Positions 32,565-41,352 are shown, counted from the stretch's first letter. The stretch: DNA of 64,000 nucleotides from Cellulophaga fucicola (GCF_900119145.1 NZ_FPIY01000002.1:186001-250000); one strand, 5' to 3'. Notes: a model not told the origin generated them from the sequence alone. A program made the numbers and translations.

Positions 32565-33032
32565 CTAATCTTCTGATAAAAACTCGTGCTTTCTTAGCAA
32601 ATTAAGCAGCACACTTTTCATAGGGTTAGCGCATTTACTTTTTATAGAACTCTTGGTTAATTTATTATCTATGTCAATATTTCCTGTTAATGTAGAAATA
32701 CGCACTTCTGTTACAATAACATCTTCTTTGTAAAAGAGAAACACTAGATCGTAATGGTATAGCAAGGCTCTTTCTTGAATGTATGATTCTGGATCTTTTA
32801 ACTTTGCAATAATTAATTCTTGATCTTCTTTACTTAGGGTTATCCTTTTTAACTCTTTCTTGTATTCCTTTTTAGTATCCCCTGGTGTAGACATTTCTTT
32901 TGTATGCACTTCCCATATAGAAAACTGTATAGTATCTGTAAGCTGTGAGTTAATATTTAGCTCATCTATACTTATTTGTGCATACCCTATTGAGGTAAAA
33001 AGTGCAAGGCACACTAGTAGTAGTTGTTTCAT
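32565..33032 (-). CDS. Secreted hypothetical protein, 155 aa
   Basis: A signal peptide (MKQLLLVCLALFTSIGYAQ) precedes a small soluble protein with no known motif. One DLVFLFYKEDVIVTEVRI stretch suggests a beta sheet. The start is 12 nt after the stop of the 125-aa gene, which may be its operon partner. Confidence 0.5.
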   Translation of the reverse strand: MKQLLLVCLALFTSIGYAQISIDELNINSQLTDTIQFSIWEVHTKEMSTPGDTKKEYKKELKRITLSKEDQELIIAKLKDPESYIQERALLYHYDLVFLFYKEDVIVTEVRISTLTGNIDIDNKLTKSSIKSKCANPMKSVLLNLLRKHEFLSED

Positions 33033-33044
33033 TTGTAGAGATAC

Positions 33045-33422
33045 CTATTTAATGCTCTTATTTTGTTCCCTAGACAGCACATCGTTTAAGGTTTCATCCA
33101 TAATATGCACTTTATATAGTTTTACATTTACACTTATTTCATTTTTTGTAATACAATCTTCTAGTATAGCTAAACATTCTTTATCGTTAACATATGCCTG
33201 TAGGTTTATAAAATTAGGTGGCTTAGGAATATCTAACAACCATATATTTTCTTCATTTACAAACTGTATACAGTTATTGTTTTCATCTACCAGTCCTAAA
33301 AAGTTTTCTGATCCGTCTAATAATTCTAAAAACGTACGTATAGCAGACTCTACAGTTACTTCTATGGCGTTACTAGATTCAATAGTTTCGTTAGTTCCGT
33401 AATTTGTATAAAATAATTTCAT
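33045..33422 (-). CDS. Hypothetical protein, 125 aa
   Basis: A soluble acidic protein: LFYTNYGTNETIESSNAIEVTVE at the start, then FLGLVDENNNCIQFVNEENIWLLDIP. It reads like the small immunity-type proteins common in this phylum, but no toxin gene lies near. Function unassigned. Confidence 0.45.
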   Translation of the reverse strand: MKLFYTNYGTNETIESSNAIEVTVESAIRTFLELLDGSENFLGLVDENNNCIQFVNEENIWLLDIPKPPNFINLQAYVNDKECLAILEDCITKNEISVNVKLYKVHIMDETLNDVLSREQNKSIK

Positions 33423-33609
33423 TGGTTTAAATATCGTTTAGAAGTTATAGGTATAAAAATAGCACTACAGCTCTAAAATTAGGAGACACAATTTATATGT
33501 GCTGCTGTAAAATCTATATTCGTAATAAAGAGGATACTTTATAGGGAAGGTCCTTCTTTGGATAAATCACCCATCTAATTCGCTATAAACACTACTGTGT
33601 TCGTTATTT

Positions 33610-34410
33610 TTACTTTAATTGAATGTGAATATGATCATCGTGCCTTACTGCCCTACAACCGTGATATCTAATTCTAGTATCGTTTAAACTCATTCTACTT
33701 TTTAAATGAGGTTCTATAAATAGTTTTCCTAAACTTTGATTTTTTAAGATACTTTTTATCAACTTTTTTGTTCCTTTTTTAGAGAACACATAGCCTTTAT
33801 TTATTTTTCCGAACGTCATATATTTTGGATAATCGTATTGAAAATAACCACTACTAATACACTTTGTAACTTGGTCATATTCATTAGCTGTAGGATCCTC
33901 AAAAACACCATAGCCACTAATAGATTTTTGCCCGTTTTTTATAATCCCGTTTTCTGTTTGGTAAATTAGACTTAGATCTATCTTCTTTCCGTCATTATGG
34001 CTTAAATGCGGAAGTAGCGGAAACTTATTAATAAAAGGAAAATTTGCATCTAAATAATGAATCTCTATAGCTGTTGCAGATAGTTCTTTAGCTGTTTTAC
34101 TTAATAGATTGTTTAGCTGTGGTCTTACATAATTTCTATTTAATAAAACCGTCATATAATTTGTTGGTTTTATTTTTTCTGAATGGTTTACTCTTTCTCG
34201 TCCAAAGATTGGAGCTATAAAAGGAACAATTAAAAACGTAGAAAAAAGATACAACCCTATAAAAATTAATCCTGTTTTAAACTTTAGTTTTTTATTCCAT
34301 TTTTTAGATATAAGTAAACTTACCAGATAAACAATTCCGCCGATCTGAGTAATTACAGTTAATACACCAAAAAGGAGTAGTTTTAATAGCGTCTTAAGTA
34401 GTTTCTTCAA
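33610..34410 (-). CDS. Membrane protein with LAS-type peptidase-like domain
   Basis: Two membrane helices at about 10-34 and 46-66 are followed by a soluble domain. HLSHNDGKKIDLSLIY (His138, Asp145) and HDDHIHIQLK (His260, His262) sit where LAS-family peptidases (MepA, VanX/Y, lysostaphin-like) place their zinc ligands. The two clusters are spaced 115 residues apart, typical of the fold. It probably cuts peptidoglycan cross-links or a related amide. It is 7 bp from the preceding 199-aa gene. Confidence 0.6.
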   Translation of the reverse strand: MKKLLKTLLKLLLFGVLTVITQIGGIVYLVSLLISKKWNKKLKFKTGLIFIGLYLFSTFLIVPFIAPIFGRERVNHSEKIKPTNYMTVLLNRNYVRPQLNNLLSKTAKELSATAIEIHYLDANFPFINKFPLLPHLSHNDGKKIDLSLIYQTENGIIKNGQKSISGYGVFEDPTANEYDQVTKCISSGYFQYDYPKYMTFGKINKGYVFSKKGTKKLIKSILKNQSLGKLFIEPHLKSRMSLNDTRIRYHGCRAVRHDDHIHIQLK

Positions 34411-34417
34411 TTTTATT

Positions 34418-35017
34418 TTAATTTTTAATATCTAATTTCATCAATTCCCTATACAGCTTATCTAAAAATAGTTGTTGTTCTATATCTTCTTTAAAATATC
34501 GTTGATAAACAACACTACAAGATTCTACATCCAAAATATTATCTTTATCAAAAGACCAATCATCTGGGTTTTTAATAGCTATACCTAAGCTGTTATCACA
34601 ACTTTTCCAAAGATTAGAAAATTCTGTCTCTTTGTTTTTATTTAAGTTATTAAAATCTGCATACAAAGTATAGCCAATCATTTCTGGGTTAAAGAATTTA
34701 ATAATTTTTGTAATTGGTACCCCGCCCCATTCTATTGTAACTCCTGCATCTAAAGAAATCTGAGTAATATCTTTATTTTTTAGTGGTTTCTTTTGCTCAT
34801 ACTTTACCCAAGAATGACGCTTTTTATATGTTATTTTTGTTTTTTGGGGCAACAGTATACCGTTTACAACAATTGGTGTTGTGGTTATAAAATAAGGGCT
34901 TTTATCTGGTGTATTAACAACCCACATTTTACCAAGTGCTTTAATATAAATGTAAGCTCCTACAATTACGATAAGTAGTAACAACCCAATTATTATAAAT
35001 ATGTGTTTTACTCCCAT
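34418..35017 (-). CDS. Membrane-anchored hypothetical protein, 199 aa
   Basis: One N-terminal membrane helix (about 4-28), then a soluble domain that includes NTPDKSPYFITTTPIVVNGILLP and ITQISLDAGVTIEWGGVP. Unrecognised. It is followed after 7 bp by the LAS-type gene, so the two are likely made together. Confidence 0.5.
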   Translation of the reverse strand: MGVKHIFIIIGLLLLIVIVGAYIYIKALGKMWVVNTPDKSPYFITTTPIVVNGILLPQKTKITYKKRHSWVKYEQKKPLKNKDITQISLDAGVTIEWGGVPITKIIKFFNPEMIGYTLYADFNNLNKNKETEFSNLWKSCDNSLGIAIKNPDDWSFDKDNILDVESCSVVYQRYFKEDIEQQLFLDKLYRELMKLDIKN

Positions 35018-35120
35018 TTATTGTTTATAGTACGTGACATCTTTAGTAAAGTAGTAACGATTTAAAAATACTCTTATTTTTAAGTTGAACAATATACTAT
35101 TTTAAAACCTTAATTAAATG

Positions 35121-35510
35121 CTATTTTACTACAGTAACTTCTAATTCTATTTTTAATTTTTCAAAAAGACTTTTTACTTCTAATAATGTACTTGCCTGTT
35201 TTATGTTATGTAAAGCTATCCAGTTTAGAAAAACATCAAAACAAGTAAAAAGTTCGTCTGTAGAAGTTGTATACATATTTAACCTCACAATATTTTTACA
35301 CTCATACCCTGCTTCTTTTATAACTTTTTCTAAATTTTCTATAGTTAAGGTTAATTGAGTTCTCATATCCGCATTGCTAGATATACCATTAGCATCTATG
35401 GCAGTTTGTCCAGAAATATATAGTGTACCTTCAGGTTTTGTTACTTCAATTGCTTGTACATAGCCTCGTTCATTTTGCCATTTCCAAGGGTTGGTAATTC
35501 GTTTTTCCAT
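35121..35510 (-). CDS. Rid/YjgF family protein
   Basis: The 129-aa protein is full length for the RidA-like family: GYVQAIEVTKPEGTLYISGQTAID (about 16-39), the middle KVIKEAGYECKNIVRLNMYTTS and the end IELEVTVVK. RidA hydrolyses reactive enamine/imine intermediates; the Arg it needs is not at the usual place, so this may be a divergent Rid subgroup. An Fnr/Crp-type site lies 72 nt upstream of its ATG. Confidence 0.85.
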   Translation of the reverse strand: MEKRITNPWKWQNERGYVQAIEVTKPEGTLYISGQTAIDANGISSNADMRTQLTLTIENLEKVIKEAGYECKNIVRLNMYTTSTDELFTCFDVFLNWIALHNIKQASTLLEVKSLFEKLKIELEVTVVK

Positions 35511-35550
35511 TTGTTATTTTTTTTCTTGCTAACATAATTGTCTTGTGCTG

Positions 35551-35593
35551 CAAATATTTACATTATAGCATTGTTTTAACGTGACAAACATCA
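35551..35593 (-). promoter_or_regulatory. Fnr/Crp-type site and promoter of the Rid gene
   Basis: TGACAAACATCA (35582-35593) lies 23 nt ahead of AATATTTG (35551-35558) on the minus strand, the -7 box position. The same spacing occurs at 43686, 46208 and 50422. Full palindrome GTGACAAACATCAC. Confidence 0.55.
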
Positions 35594-35614
35594 CTATTAT
35601 AAAACGGAAAATTT

Positions 35615-36178
35615 TTAAGAAGAAAATCTACTAAGCGTCTCTCTAGAAACACCTAAATACGAAGCTAAAAGAGTTTTAGAAACTCGTTGAAATAATAAAG
35701 GGTATTGTTTAAGTAATTGCTCGTACCTTTCTTTAGCATTTGACGTTAAAAACGATAAAATTCTATTTTGTGAAGCAATAAACCCTAAGTTAGATTTTTG
35801 GAGAAAGAAATGCTCCATTTTAGGCAGCTTAGCAGATAGTTTTTGATAATTTTTAAGACTTAAAGAGTATACCATAGTGTCTTCTATACACTGTAATGAC
35901 ATTTTAGCTTTTGACTGCGTAAAATAAGCCGAAAAATCACTTTCCCACCAATCTTCCATTGCGAAAGAAACAATATGTTGTTTTCCTTCTTTGTCATTAT
36001 AAACTAGTTTTAATAGCCCAGAAACAACAAAATAACAGTTATCTACATTTTCTCCTTGCTGAATAAGAAATTCATTTTTTTTATATGCTGCTAACGAAAA
36101 ATGCAATAACACATAAGACAACTCATCATCTGTAAGAAGTACTATTTTTTTAATATGATCTCTTAACTTTTCTTCCAT
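35615..36178 (-). CDS. Crp/Fnr family transcriptional regulator
   Basis: The 187-aa protein has a cyclic-nucleotide-binding-like N-terminal domain (about 20-110; IQQGENVDNCYFVVSGLLKL) and a winged helix region whose recognition helix is LASYLGVSRETLSRFSS. It ends directly after that helix, slightly shorter than usual. Only two cysteines are seen, so it lacks the Fnr cluster set. The SRETLSR tip fits TGA-type half sites such as those before the Rid gene. The ATG at 36178 is used, with TTG 36181 as the alternative. It overlaps the DUF3592 gene by 29 nt. Confidence 0.8.
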   Translation of the reverse strand: MEEKLRDHIKKIVLLTDDELSYVLLHFSLAAYKKNEFLIQQGENVDNCYFVVSGLLKLVYNDKEGKQHIVSFAMEDWWESDFSAYFTQSKAKMSLQCIEDTMVYSLSLKNYQKLSAKLPKMEHFFLQKSNLGFIASQNRILSFLTSNAKERYEQLLKQYPLLFQRVSKTLLASYLGVSRETLSRFSS

Positions 36179-36551
36179 CAAAATTGAGGTGATTATTTTT
36201 ATTATACAAGACAGTTACAGGCTCATTAATTTTGTCTTTGTAAGATTTAATTTTACTTAAATTGGTTGATGCATAATAGTATGGCTTTTTCTTTATCTGT
36301 TGTCCATTTTTAACTTTAAATTCAATTATAGGTGTTTTATATCCTTCTTTATCAGCTTCATAGAATAGTATTTTACCTACGCATTCAATTCCGTTGTTTT
36401 TAATACCCTTTATAATAGCCCAAGATTTAATTCCTATTAGTTTAAGGAAAGAACCTAGAATTAAAAAACAAATTACAGGTTTGTAAAACATACAAAATCC
36501 AAAAACAAGTATTATTGGTATTGCATATTGTTTTTTGTGTATAAATTCCAC
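36150..36551 (-). CDS. DUF3592-like membrane protein
   Basis: The 133-aa protein has two N-terminal membrane helices and then VGKILFYEADKEGYKTPIIEFKVKNGQQIKKKPYY, matching the soluble part of DUF3592 proteins, which have no known function. It overlaps the Crp/Fnr gene by 29 nt, unusual for such an unrelated pair, but both frames look coding. Confidence 0.5.
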   Translation of the reverse strand: MEFIHKKQYAIPIILVFGFCMFYKPVICFLILGSFLKLIGIKSWAIIKGIKNNGIECVGKILFYEADKEGYKTPIIEFKVKNGQQIKKKPYYYASTNLSKIKSYKDKINEPVTVLYNKNNHLNFDGRKVKRSY

Positions 36552-36576
36552 TTGTTACTCTTGTACTTAATTATGA

Positions 36577-37521
36577 TTAAGGTAAATCTAGATCTGTATC
36601 TATGTTATAAAGCATTATCCTATTTTTTGTAGGTAAACAAATTATATTTAAATACCTATCTCCTTTACTAGTTTTCATAAATAACCTTATCTCCATATTA
36701 GCCTCATATCTGTATTGTTTTTTGTGCCATCTAACCTGTGTTTTTTCAGGTATAATTGACTCTAAAATTTCTAACTTATAAAAACCCTTATTTAATTTAG
36801 CCTTATTTTCTCGCAAATAATTAGGAAGTTCTCTTGCTGACCTCATTGGAGCATCTAATAAATCATATTCTTTTTCCTGAGGGTATTCTTTACTTAAATT
36901 TTCGAAATCTTTATTCTTAATTAGATTAAAAATTTTGACGCCATAAGTATAAAAGTCTTCATTTAACTCATTAATAAAGTACGTTTTTTGAGAAGAAATT
37001 TTACTTAGTTTATAATTTTCTATTTCTAATTTATTTTTAGAAACCCACTGGTTATTATATTTATACAATTTATAGTAATATGGAGAAATGGTAATAATTA
37101 AAGAATCTTTTAAGAAATTAAAACTTACGCTAGCTGTTCTCTCTTCTGGTTCATTATTTGCATTTGGTTTTATAAAATATTTAAATGTATTATAATATTG
37201 ATTATCAAGTTTTAAATTATACTTTTTTATAGTATCGCTTATATCCCTATAATTATTTACTAGTATCTTTTCTTGACTATCTGCATAAAGAATAAAATTT
37301 TCAAGCATTTTACTTCCTTTTTGTGTTTTCTTCAAGTGGTCAATCCTTTTTAATTCACTAGAATCAAACTGTCTTCTAAATTTTTTAAAATCATTATTTT
37401 CTACAGCACTAAAAATACTATCTATATAACTTGAGGGAGTTACAAATGTTTGCTGAGATTTTACAATATAACTTTGTAACATTAGAATAATAAAAAGGAG
37501 AAAGAATGTTTGTTTTTTCAT
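36577..37521 (-). CDS. Secreted hypothetical protein, about 314 aa
   Basis: The start is placed at Met11 of the open frame (ATG 37521), because MKKQTFFLLFIILMLQSYIVKSQQ is a typical signal peptide; the frame extends to 37551. The mature part is lysine- and tyrosine-rich with no known motif. It lies 25 nt from the DUF3592 gene and 56 nt after the 163-aa gene. Confidence 0.55.
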   Translation of the reverse strand: MKKQTFFLLFIILMLQSYIVKSQQTFVTPSSYIDSIFSAVENNDFKKFRRQFDSSELKRIDHLKKTQKGSKMLENFILYADSQEKILVNNYRDISDTIKKYNLKLDNQYYNTFKYFIKPNANNEPEERTASVSFNFLKDSLIITISPYYYKLYKYNNQWVSKNKLEIENYKLSKISSQKTYFINELNEDFYTYGVKIFNLIKNKDFENLSKEYPQEKEYDLLDAPMRSARELPNYLRENKAKLNKGFYKLEILESIIPEKTQVRWHKKQYRYEANMEIRLFMKTSKGDRYLNIICLPTKNRIMLYNIDTDLDLP

Positions 37522-37577
37522 CAGTTTTTTTTGAATAATCATTGCTTGCACAATAAGCTAATTTGCCTTAATTATAG

Positions 37578-38069
37578 TTATACACCAGTTTGTTCTATCT
37601 TTTTTAATTTCACTATCAATTTCTCAATCTGAACTATTGGTATTTTAATAGCAGATTCTATTTTTTCACTTTCATCTCCTATAACCAATGTTCCTATTTT
37701 TTCTTCTGCGTATCCTATTTTATTTATAAAAAAATCTATCTTACTTAATTTGATAGTTTTTGTTTGATCCTTAAACCATCTATAATTTGCTTCGTATTTT
37801 AAAGTTGATGAATTCCAGATTATAGTCTCTTTACCATAAGTATTCCAAAGAGCAATTTTTAAAAGTCTAAACCCTATAAGTCCAAATAAGAATAAACCAA
37901 TAAAGTACCCTATCTGTAATCCTTTTCCAATTGCAATTGACATAATAGTAGCTACTACTGGTATAAGAAATGATGTAAAAGCAAAGAAGAACATAACAAT
38001 TCTAATAAAGAGTGGGCTTTTTTTCACCTTAAGTACTATTATCTTTTCATTTAAACTGTACTGTTTCAT
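37578..38069 (-). CDS. Small membrane protein, 163 aa
   Basis: Two membrane helices (about 20-45 and 50-70) and a soluble C-terminal domain with KIDFFINKIGYAEEKIGTLVIGDESEKI. The layout looks like small PH-like membrane proteins, though I cannot confirm that. Adjacent genes on both sides are unknown. Confidence 0.5.
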   Translation of the reverse strand: MKQYSLNEKIIVLKVKKSPLFIRIVMFFFAFTSFLIPVVATIMSIAIGKGLQIGYFIGLFLFGLIGFRLLKIALWNTYGKETIIWNSSTLKYEANYRWFKDQTKTIKLSKIDFFINKIGYAEEKIGTLVIGDESEKIESAIKIPIVQIEKLIVKLKKIEQTGV

Positions 38070-38082
38070 TTAGCTGTAGTAT

Positions 38083-38811
38083 TTATTTCCCTACCAATCC
38101 TAACTCATTTTTTATGTCTGTCCGTTCCAATAGCTTTGTTGGATTAACACTCCATTTTTCTGCTATACTCATCACTAACGTTTCATCAGCAAAATTTAAA
38201 TCTTCACGCTCAAAATATTCTTCTTGCTCTGCTTCTTTTGATAAAGAATTAAATAAGTTTAGTCCGTCCTCAGCTTCAGTTGGTACGCCAAATACTTTTA
38301 TAGTTTCCATACTTTCTCCTACATAAGAATAAATACGTTCCGTTTTTCCATTTATAGATTTTATCCAACTATGAAATTCAACTACACGGTGCGTACCAAA
38401 GAACTGAGCTTCTCCAAATTCCGCGCTCAAATCATTTATAAAATTCTCTAATTCTAAAATATTTTCTAGACTATCTCCTTTATTGGGTATTCCTATTCCT
38501 GTTATTAAAGTCCACTCTCCTATTTGGGGAGTAATAAAAATCCCATCATTGTAAGCCGCTTCAATTCCTGTTTCCCAGTTGGCTTTTTTAATATTCTTTA
38601 ATTTTATTATTTCTGCAAGTCTATTTTTCTGATTTGTTTTTACAGCAATCCAAACCATTTTGTATCCAAAATTTACAGGCTTATCTGTACTGTCTGAAAC
38701 TTTTAATGGTTTCTGATTATTATGAAATTCAGCATTTGCACCAGATTTTTTAGCATACCAGACAGAAATTAAAATAAGTAAAACTACCCCAATGATGATA
38801 AAGACTTTCAT
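38083..38811 (-). CDS. Membrane-anchored hypothetical protein, 242 aa
   Basis: An N-terminal membrane helix (about 2-20) precedes a soluble domain. Phrases such as MVWIAVKTNQKNRLAEIIKL and GEWTLITGIGIPNKGDS recur in related flavobacterial proteins of unknown function. The 13-nt spacing to the 163-aa gene suggests co-transcription. Confidence 0.55.
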   Translation of the reverse strand: MKVFIIIGVVLLILISVWYAKKSGANAEFHNNQKPLKVSDSTDKPVNFGYKMVWIAVKTNQKNRLAEIIKLKNIKKANWETGIEAAYNDGIFITPQIGEWTLITGIGIPNKGDSLENILELENFINDLSAEFGEAQFFGTHRVVEFHSWIKSINGKTERIYSYVGESMETIKVFGVPTEAEDGLNLFNSLSKEAEQEEYFEREDLNFADETLVMSIAEKWSVNPTKLLERTDIKNELGLVGK

Positions 38812-38853
38812 TTTTTATTACTGTTAATGGTTATTTATAAGAAGAATATATAG

Positions 38854-38976
38854 CTATTTATGTACTTTTTCAATTGGTGCTTCACCAAACAACCCTGCTT
38901 TAAAATTAGCCCATTCAGACAAGAAAGCTACCAAAACCATAAAGGCTATTGCCCCAACTATTACTTTATATTTCAT
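38854..38976 (-). CDS. Small single-pass membrane protein, 40 aa
   Basis: ATG at 38976, stop at 38854. The sequence starts MKYKVIVGAIAFMVLVAFLS, one membrane helix, then WANFKAGLFGEAPIEKVHK. It lies upstream of the 242-aa membrane gene (42-nt gap) on the same strand, and the helix plus charged tail look like a real small membrane protein. Function unknown. Confidence 0.5.
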   Translation of the reverse strand: MKYKVIVGAIAFMVLVAFLSEWANFKAGLFGEAPIEKVHK

Positions 38977-39000
38977 TATTCTGATATTTATTTTGTTTTA

Positions 39001-39033
39001 TTTTTAAAACCAAATTTTATATTTAGCGGACTT
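39001..39033. repeat. 33-bp direct repeat flanking the YD-repeat/DUF4236 unit, copy 1
   Basis: TTTTTAAAACCAAATTTTAT followed by ATTTAGCGGACTT. Matches 40764-40796 at 31 of 33 bases. The enclosed unit holds the YD-repeat gene and a broken DUF4236 gene. Confidence 0.7.
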
Positions 39034-39104
39034 CATTGATATTCGCAAACCAATCTAAAGCCAATATTACATATGATTTACATCACATTATTCCCTGTTG
39101 CTTT

Positions 39105-40436
39105 TTAATAATATTCAATTTTTCGTTTTATTAATTCATTCCAAACTTCTTCTATTACACCTCCATTTTCATCATAAATAGACCTGAATTCATTCCAGAT
39201 TTTATTATCCATTGTTTCTGTTCTTGTATAATTTAAAAGTCTTCCTAAGTTATCATAATCATATTTTTCAATCCAATGATATTCGCTCTGTGTAGTACCT
39301 TTCACTAATTGATTTTTAGAATCATATTCAAAATTAGAAATATACCTTTGTTTTTTACCCATAAAACTAATTACGGATAATTTATCTTCAATAATGTTAT
39401 TAAAATCGTCGTATTTATAATCATGCTGATAAATATTATTTCCATAGCTCCCATTAGAACTATTAGACGTTAACAGTTTTGATTTATTGTAAACACTGGT
39501 CGATTTTAAGACTTCATTTGTTTCTGTATTAGTTAGAACTTCTTTAATTAGTAAATGTGAATCATCGTAGAAGTATTCAAAAATATAACTATCTACACTA
39601 AATTTAGAAAGTAAATTATCTTCATTATATTCATATAAATGATTAAACAATATTTCATTGTCTTCTAAATCTTCTTTCTTTTCTAAAGTTATATTACCAC
39701 GACTGTCGTACTCAAAAGTATATGCTATAAGTGGTGTGTTTTTTAATTCATTAGTGTATTTTTCTAAAGCCTCTTCTGTAATATCTGAGGTAGTCGCTAT
39801 AACGCCTGAATATGGACCAGTTTCCCAACCAAAATGCTCAATTTTGCTAATTAGCCCAGCAGTATTGTAAGTATATATTATTTTTTCTGGCCTTTGCCCT
39901 AATTTTAATACAAGCTGATGTTTATTGTTATATTTAAATATTTGTTTTTCTTCTATTTCATATTGATTATTAGTGTATTCACTTAAGCTATATTTAATAT
40001 ATTCTATAATATTTTGATGCTCGTCCCATTTAAAAGTCTCTTTAATTTTTGAATCTCCGTTAAAACGAGAATATACTTTTTCTGTTATATTTCCGAATGA
40101 ATTAAATTTGTAAATATTGAGGTATTCTTTTTCATTATTTTCTCCTTTTTTGTCTTCGTAAATATGTTCTTCAATAAACATTATCTTCTTCGTTAGGTGA
40201 TTCCAATGTTGTGCATAGTCTTCACCTCCTTCAAAGCGTAAATCTGCCCTATTTCTCCAATATTCATTATTTGATTTGGTAATGTTTTTAAAATCTAACT
40301 CAAATCTATTTTTACTTTTAAAATCTCTCCAATATATTTCGTAATCTAGCTTTTCAGGTAGTTCTACTTTCAAAGCTTGTGAAAATAATGTTGAAAAAGA
40401 GAAGATCAATAAAAATGTAAGTGCATTATTTTTCAT
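39105..40436 (-). CDS. Secreted YD-repeat-type protein, 443 aa
   Basis: The signal (MKNNALTFLLIFSFSTLFSQ) precedes a protein built of YD/RHS-like stretches: YEYNEDNLLSKFSVDSYIFEY, FEYDSRGNITLEKKEDL, KYDYDNLGRLLNYTRTETM. There is no toxin-like C-terminal domain. Such proteins may act as surface or adhesion proteins. It sits between two 33-bp direct repeats, so it may have arrived as a unit with the DUF4236 gene. Confidence 0.65.
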   Translation of the reverse strand: MKNNALTFLLIFSFSTLFSQALKVELPEKLDYEIYWRDFKSKNRFELDFKNITKSNNEYWRNRADLRFEGGEDYAQHWNHLTKKIMFIEEHIYEDKKGENNEKEYLNIYKFNSFGNITEKVYSRFNGDSKIKETFKWDEHQNIIEYIKYSLSEYTNNQYEIEEKQIFKYNNKHQLVLKLGQRPEKIIYTYNTAGLISKIEHFGWETGPYSGVIATTSDITEEALEKYTNELKNTPLIAYTFEYDSRGNITLEKKEDLEDNEILFNHLYEYNEDNLLSKFSVDSYIFEYFYDDSHLLIKEVLTNTETNEVLKSTSVYNKSKLLTSNSSNGSYGNNIYQHDYKYDDFNNIIEDKLSVISFMGKKQRYISNFEYDSKNQLVKGTTQSEYHWIEKYDYDNLGRLLNYTRTETMDNKIWNEFRSIYDENGGVIEEVWNELIKRKIEYY

Positions 40437-40466
40437 ATCTTTTTAAAATTTGTTAGCTTCAGTATT

Positions 40467-40747
40467 TTATTTAATATATTCATTATATTTTTCAGAAAAC
40501 TTCTTTGAATAATCCTCGTTACTAAAAAGAAAAACCTCAAAAACTCCAGTATTACTTTTGAAAATAAATTCTCCATAGCGTGCTATTGGAATTTTATAAT
40601 TATCCTTAAACCTTCTATCAGGTGTTTCATCTTTATTTAGGTTAACATTAAACCCTTTTATTCCTAAGGTGGTACTTATTCCACTGGCACTAAAGTTTAC
40701 ATAAAAACCAGGAAATAGATTTTGCCTTCTTCTAAATTTTAATCCAT
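40467..40747 (-). pseudogene. DUF4236 protein gene with broken start
   Basis: A frame ending at 40467 reads GLKFRRRQNLFPGFYVNFSASGISTTLGIKGFNVN, the DUF4236 signature, which normally begins MGWRFRRR or MGLKFRRR. The start region is ATGGATTAAAATTTAG at 40747, so ATG is followed by GATTAA. One added G after ATGG would give ATGGGATTAAAA, the expected MGLK. The gene therefore looks lost through a single base in a G run. DUF4236 proteins are small accessory proteins of unknown function. Confidence 0.7.
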
Positions 40748-40763
40748 AATTTTTTGTTTTATC

Positions 40764-40796
40764 TTTTTAAAACCAAATTTTATAGTTATCGGACTT
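40764..40796. repeat. 33-bp direct repeat flanking the YD-repeat/DUF4236 unit, copy 2
   Basis: Pairs with 39001-39033 (31 of 33). Positions 40785-40860 continue as an imperfect palindrome (AATAAATAC with GTATTAATT; TTTGGGTT with AACCC) that ends in ACAACAATG on the gene strand, close to the start of the attC-like sites. Confidence 0.65.
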
Positions 40797-40866
40797 TGTA
40801 AATAAATACTAAACTTTGGGTTAAGCTCCAAAACCCGTATTAATTATAGGCATTGTTGTAAAACGT

Positions 40867-41283
40867 TTATTTCAAGCGGCTAATTAATTCTTCTAAGTTT
40901 CTTTTCCATTTAGGATAAAGTTCTTCGTTATCAGACCAAAGTTCGTTTAATTCAGATTTTTCACTTATCACTATATCCAATGCTTTAATTGCAGGTTCTT
41001 TTAAATCATCAAGCTTTAAATCTAAATTTAACTTACTGAACATATTCACATTACTTTCGTCTTTTTCTTCTTCGCTATCTGTTCTATACTTAGTTCCATT
41101 TAAATAATTGTCGAGATAAGCAGCAGAAACAGTTACCATATGGCATTCATCATATTCTAAATAATCAGAGTTGATTGCACTCTCAAATGAAGATTTGAAA
41201 AATGTTTTTGCATCAGTTTTTATTTCATCAGTAAAGTCATAAGCAGTATCGTCATCAAATATTCCGTAATCCCAAGCTCCCAT
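40867..41283 (-). CDS. DUF4259 family protein
   Basis: The 138-aa protein begins MGAWDYGIFDDDTAYDFTDEI, the DUF4259 signature. The rest is a soluble helical domain rich in Lys and Glu. The family is found as a single accessory gene in many bacteria; its role is unknown. It sits between the 33-bp repeat and the D-like element at 41353-41458. Confidence 0.85.
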   Translation of the reverse strand: MGAWDYGIFDDDTAYDFTDEIKTDAKTFFKSSFESAINSDYLEYDECHMVTVSAAYLDNYLNGTKYRTDSEEEKDESNVNMFSKLNLDLKLDDLKEPAIKALDIVISEKSELNELWSDNEELYPKWKRNLEELISRLK

Positions 41284-41352
41284 AATATATTTTTTAGTTA
41301 GTTTCGTTTTAATATTTTACAACTACATATAAACTCAAATCATAGTGGTAAT

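Noticed and set aside
39105-40436. YD-repeat protein as a polymorphic (RHS) toxin
   Set aside because: At 443 aa it is far shorter than RHS toxins and has no variable toxin-like C-terminal domain or RHS core.
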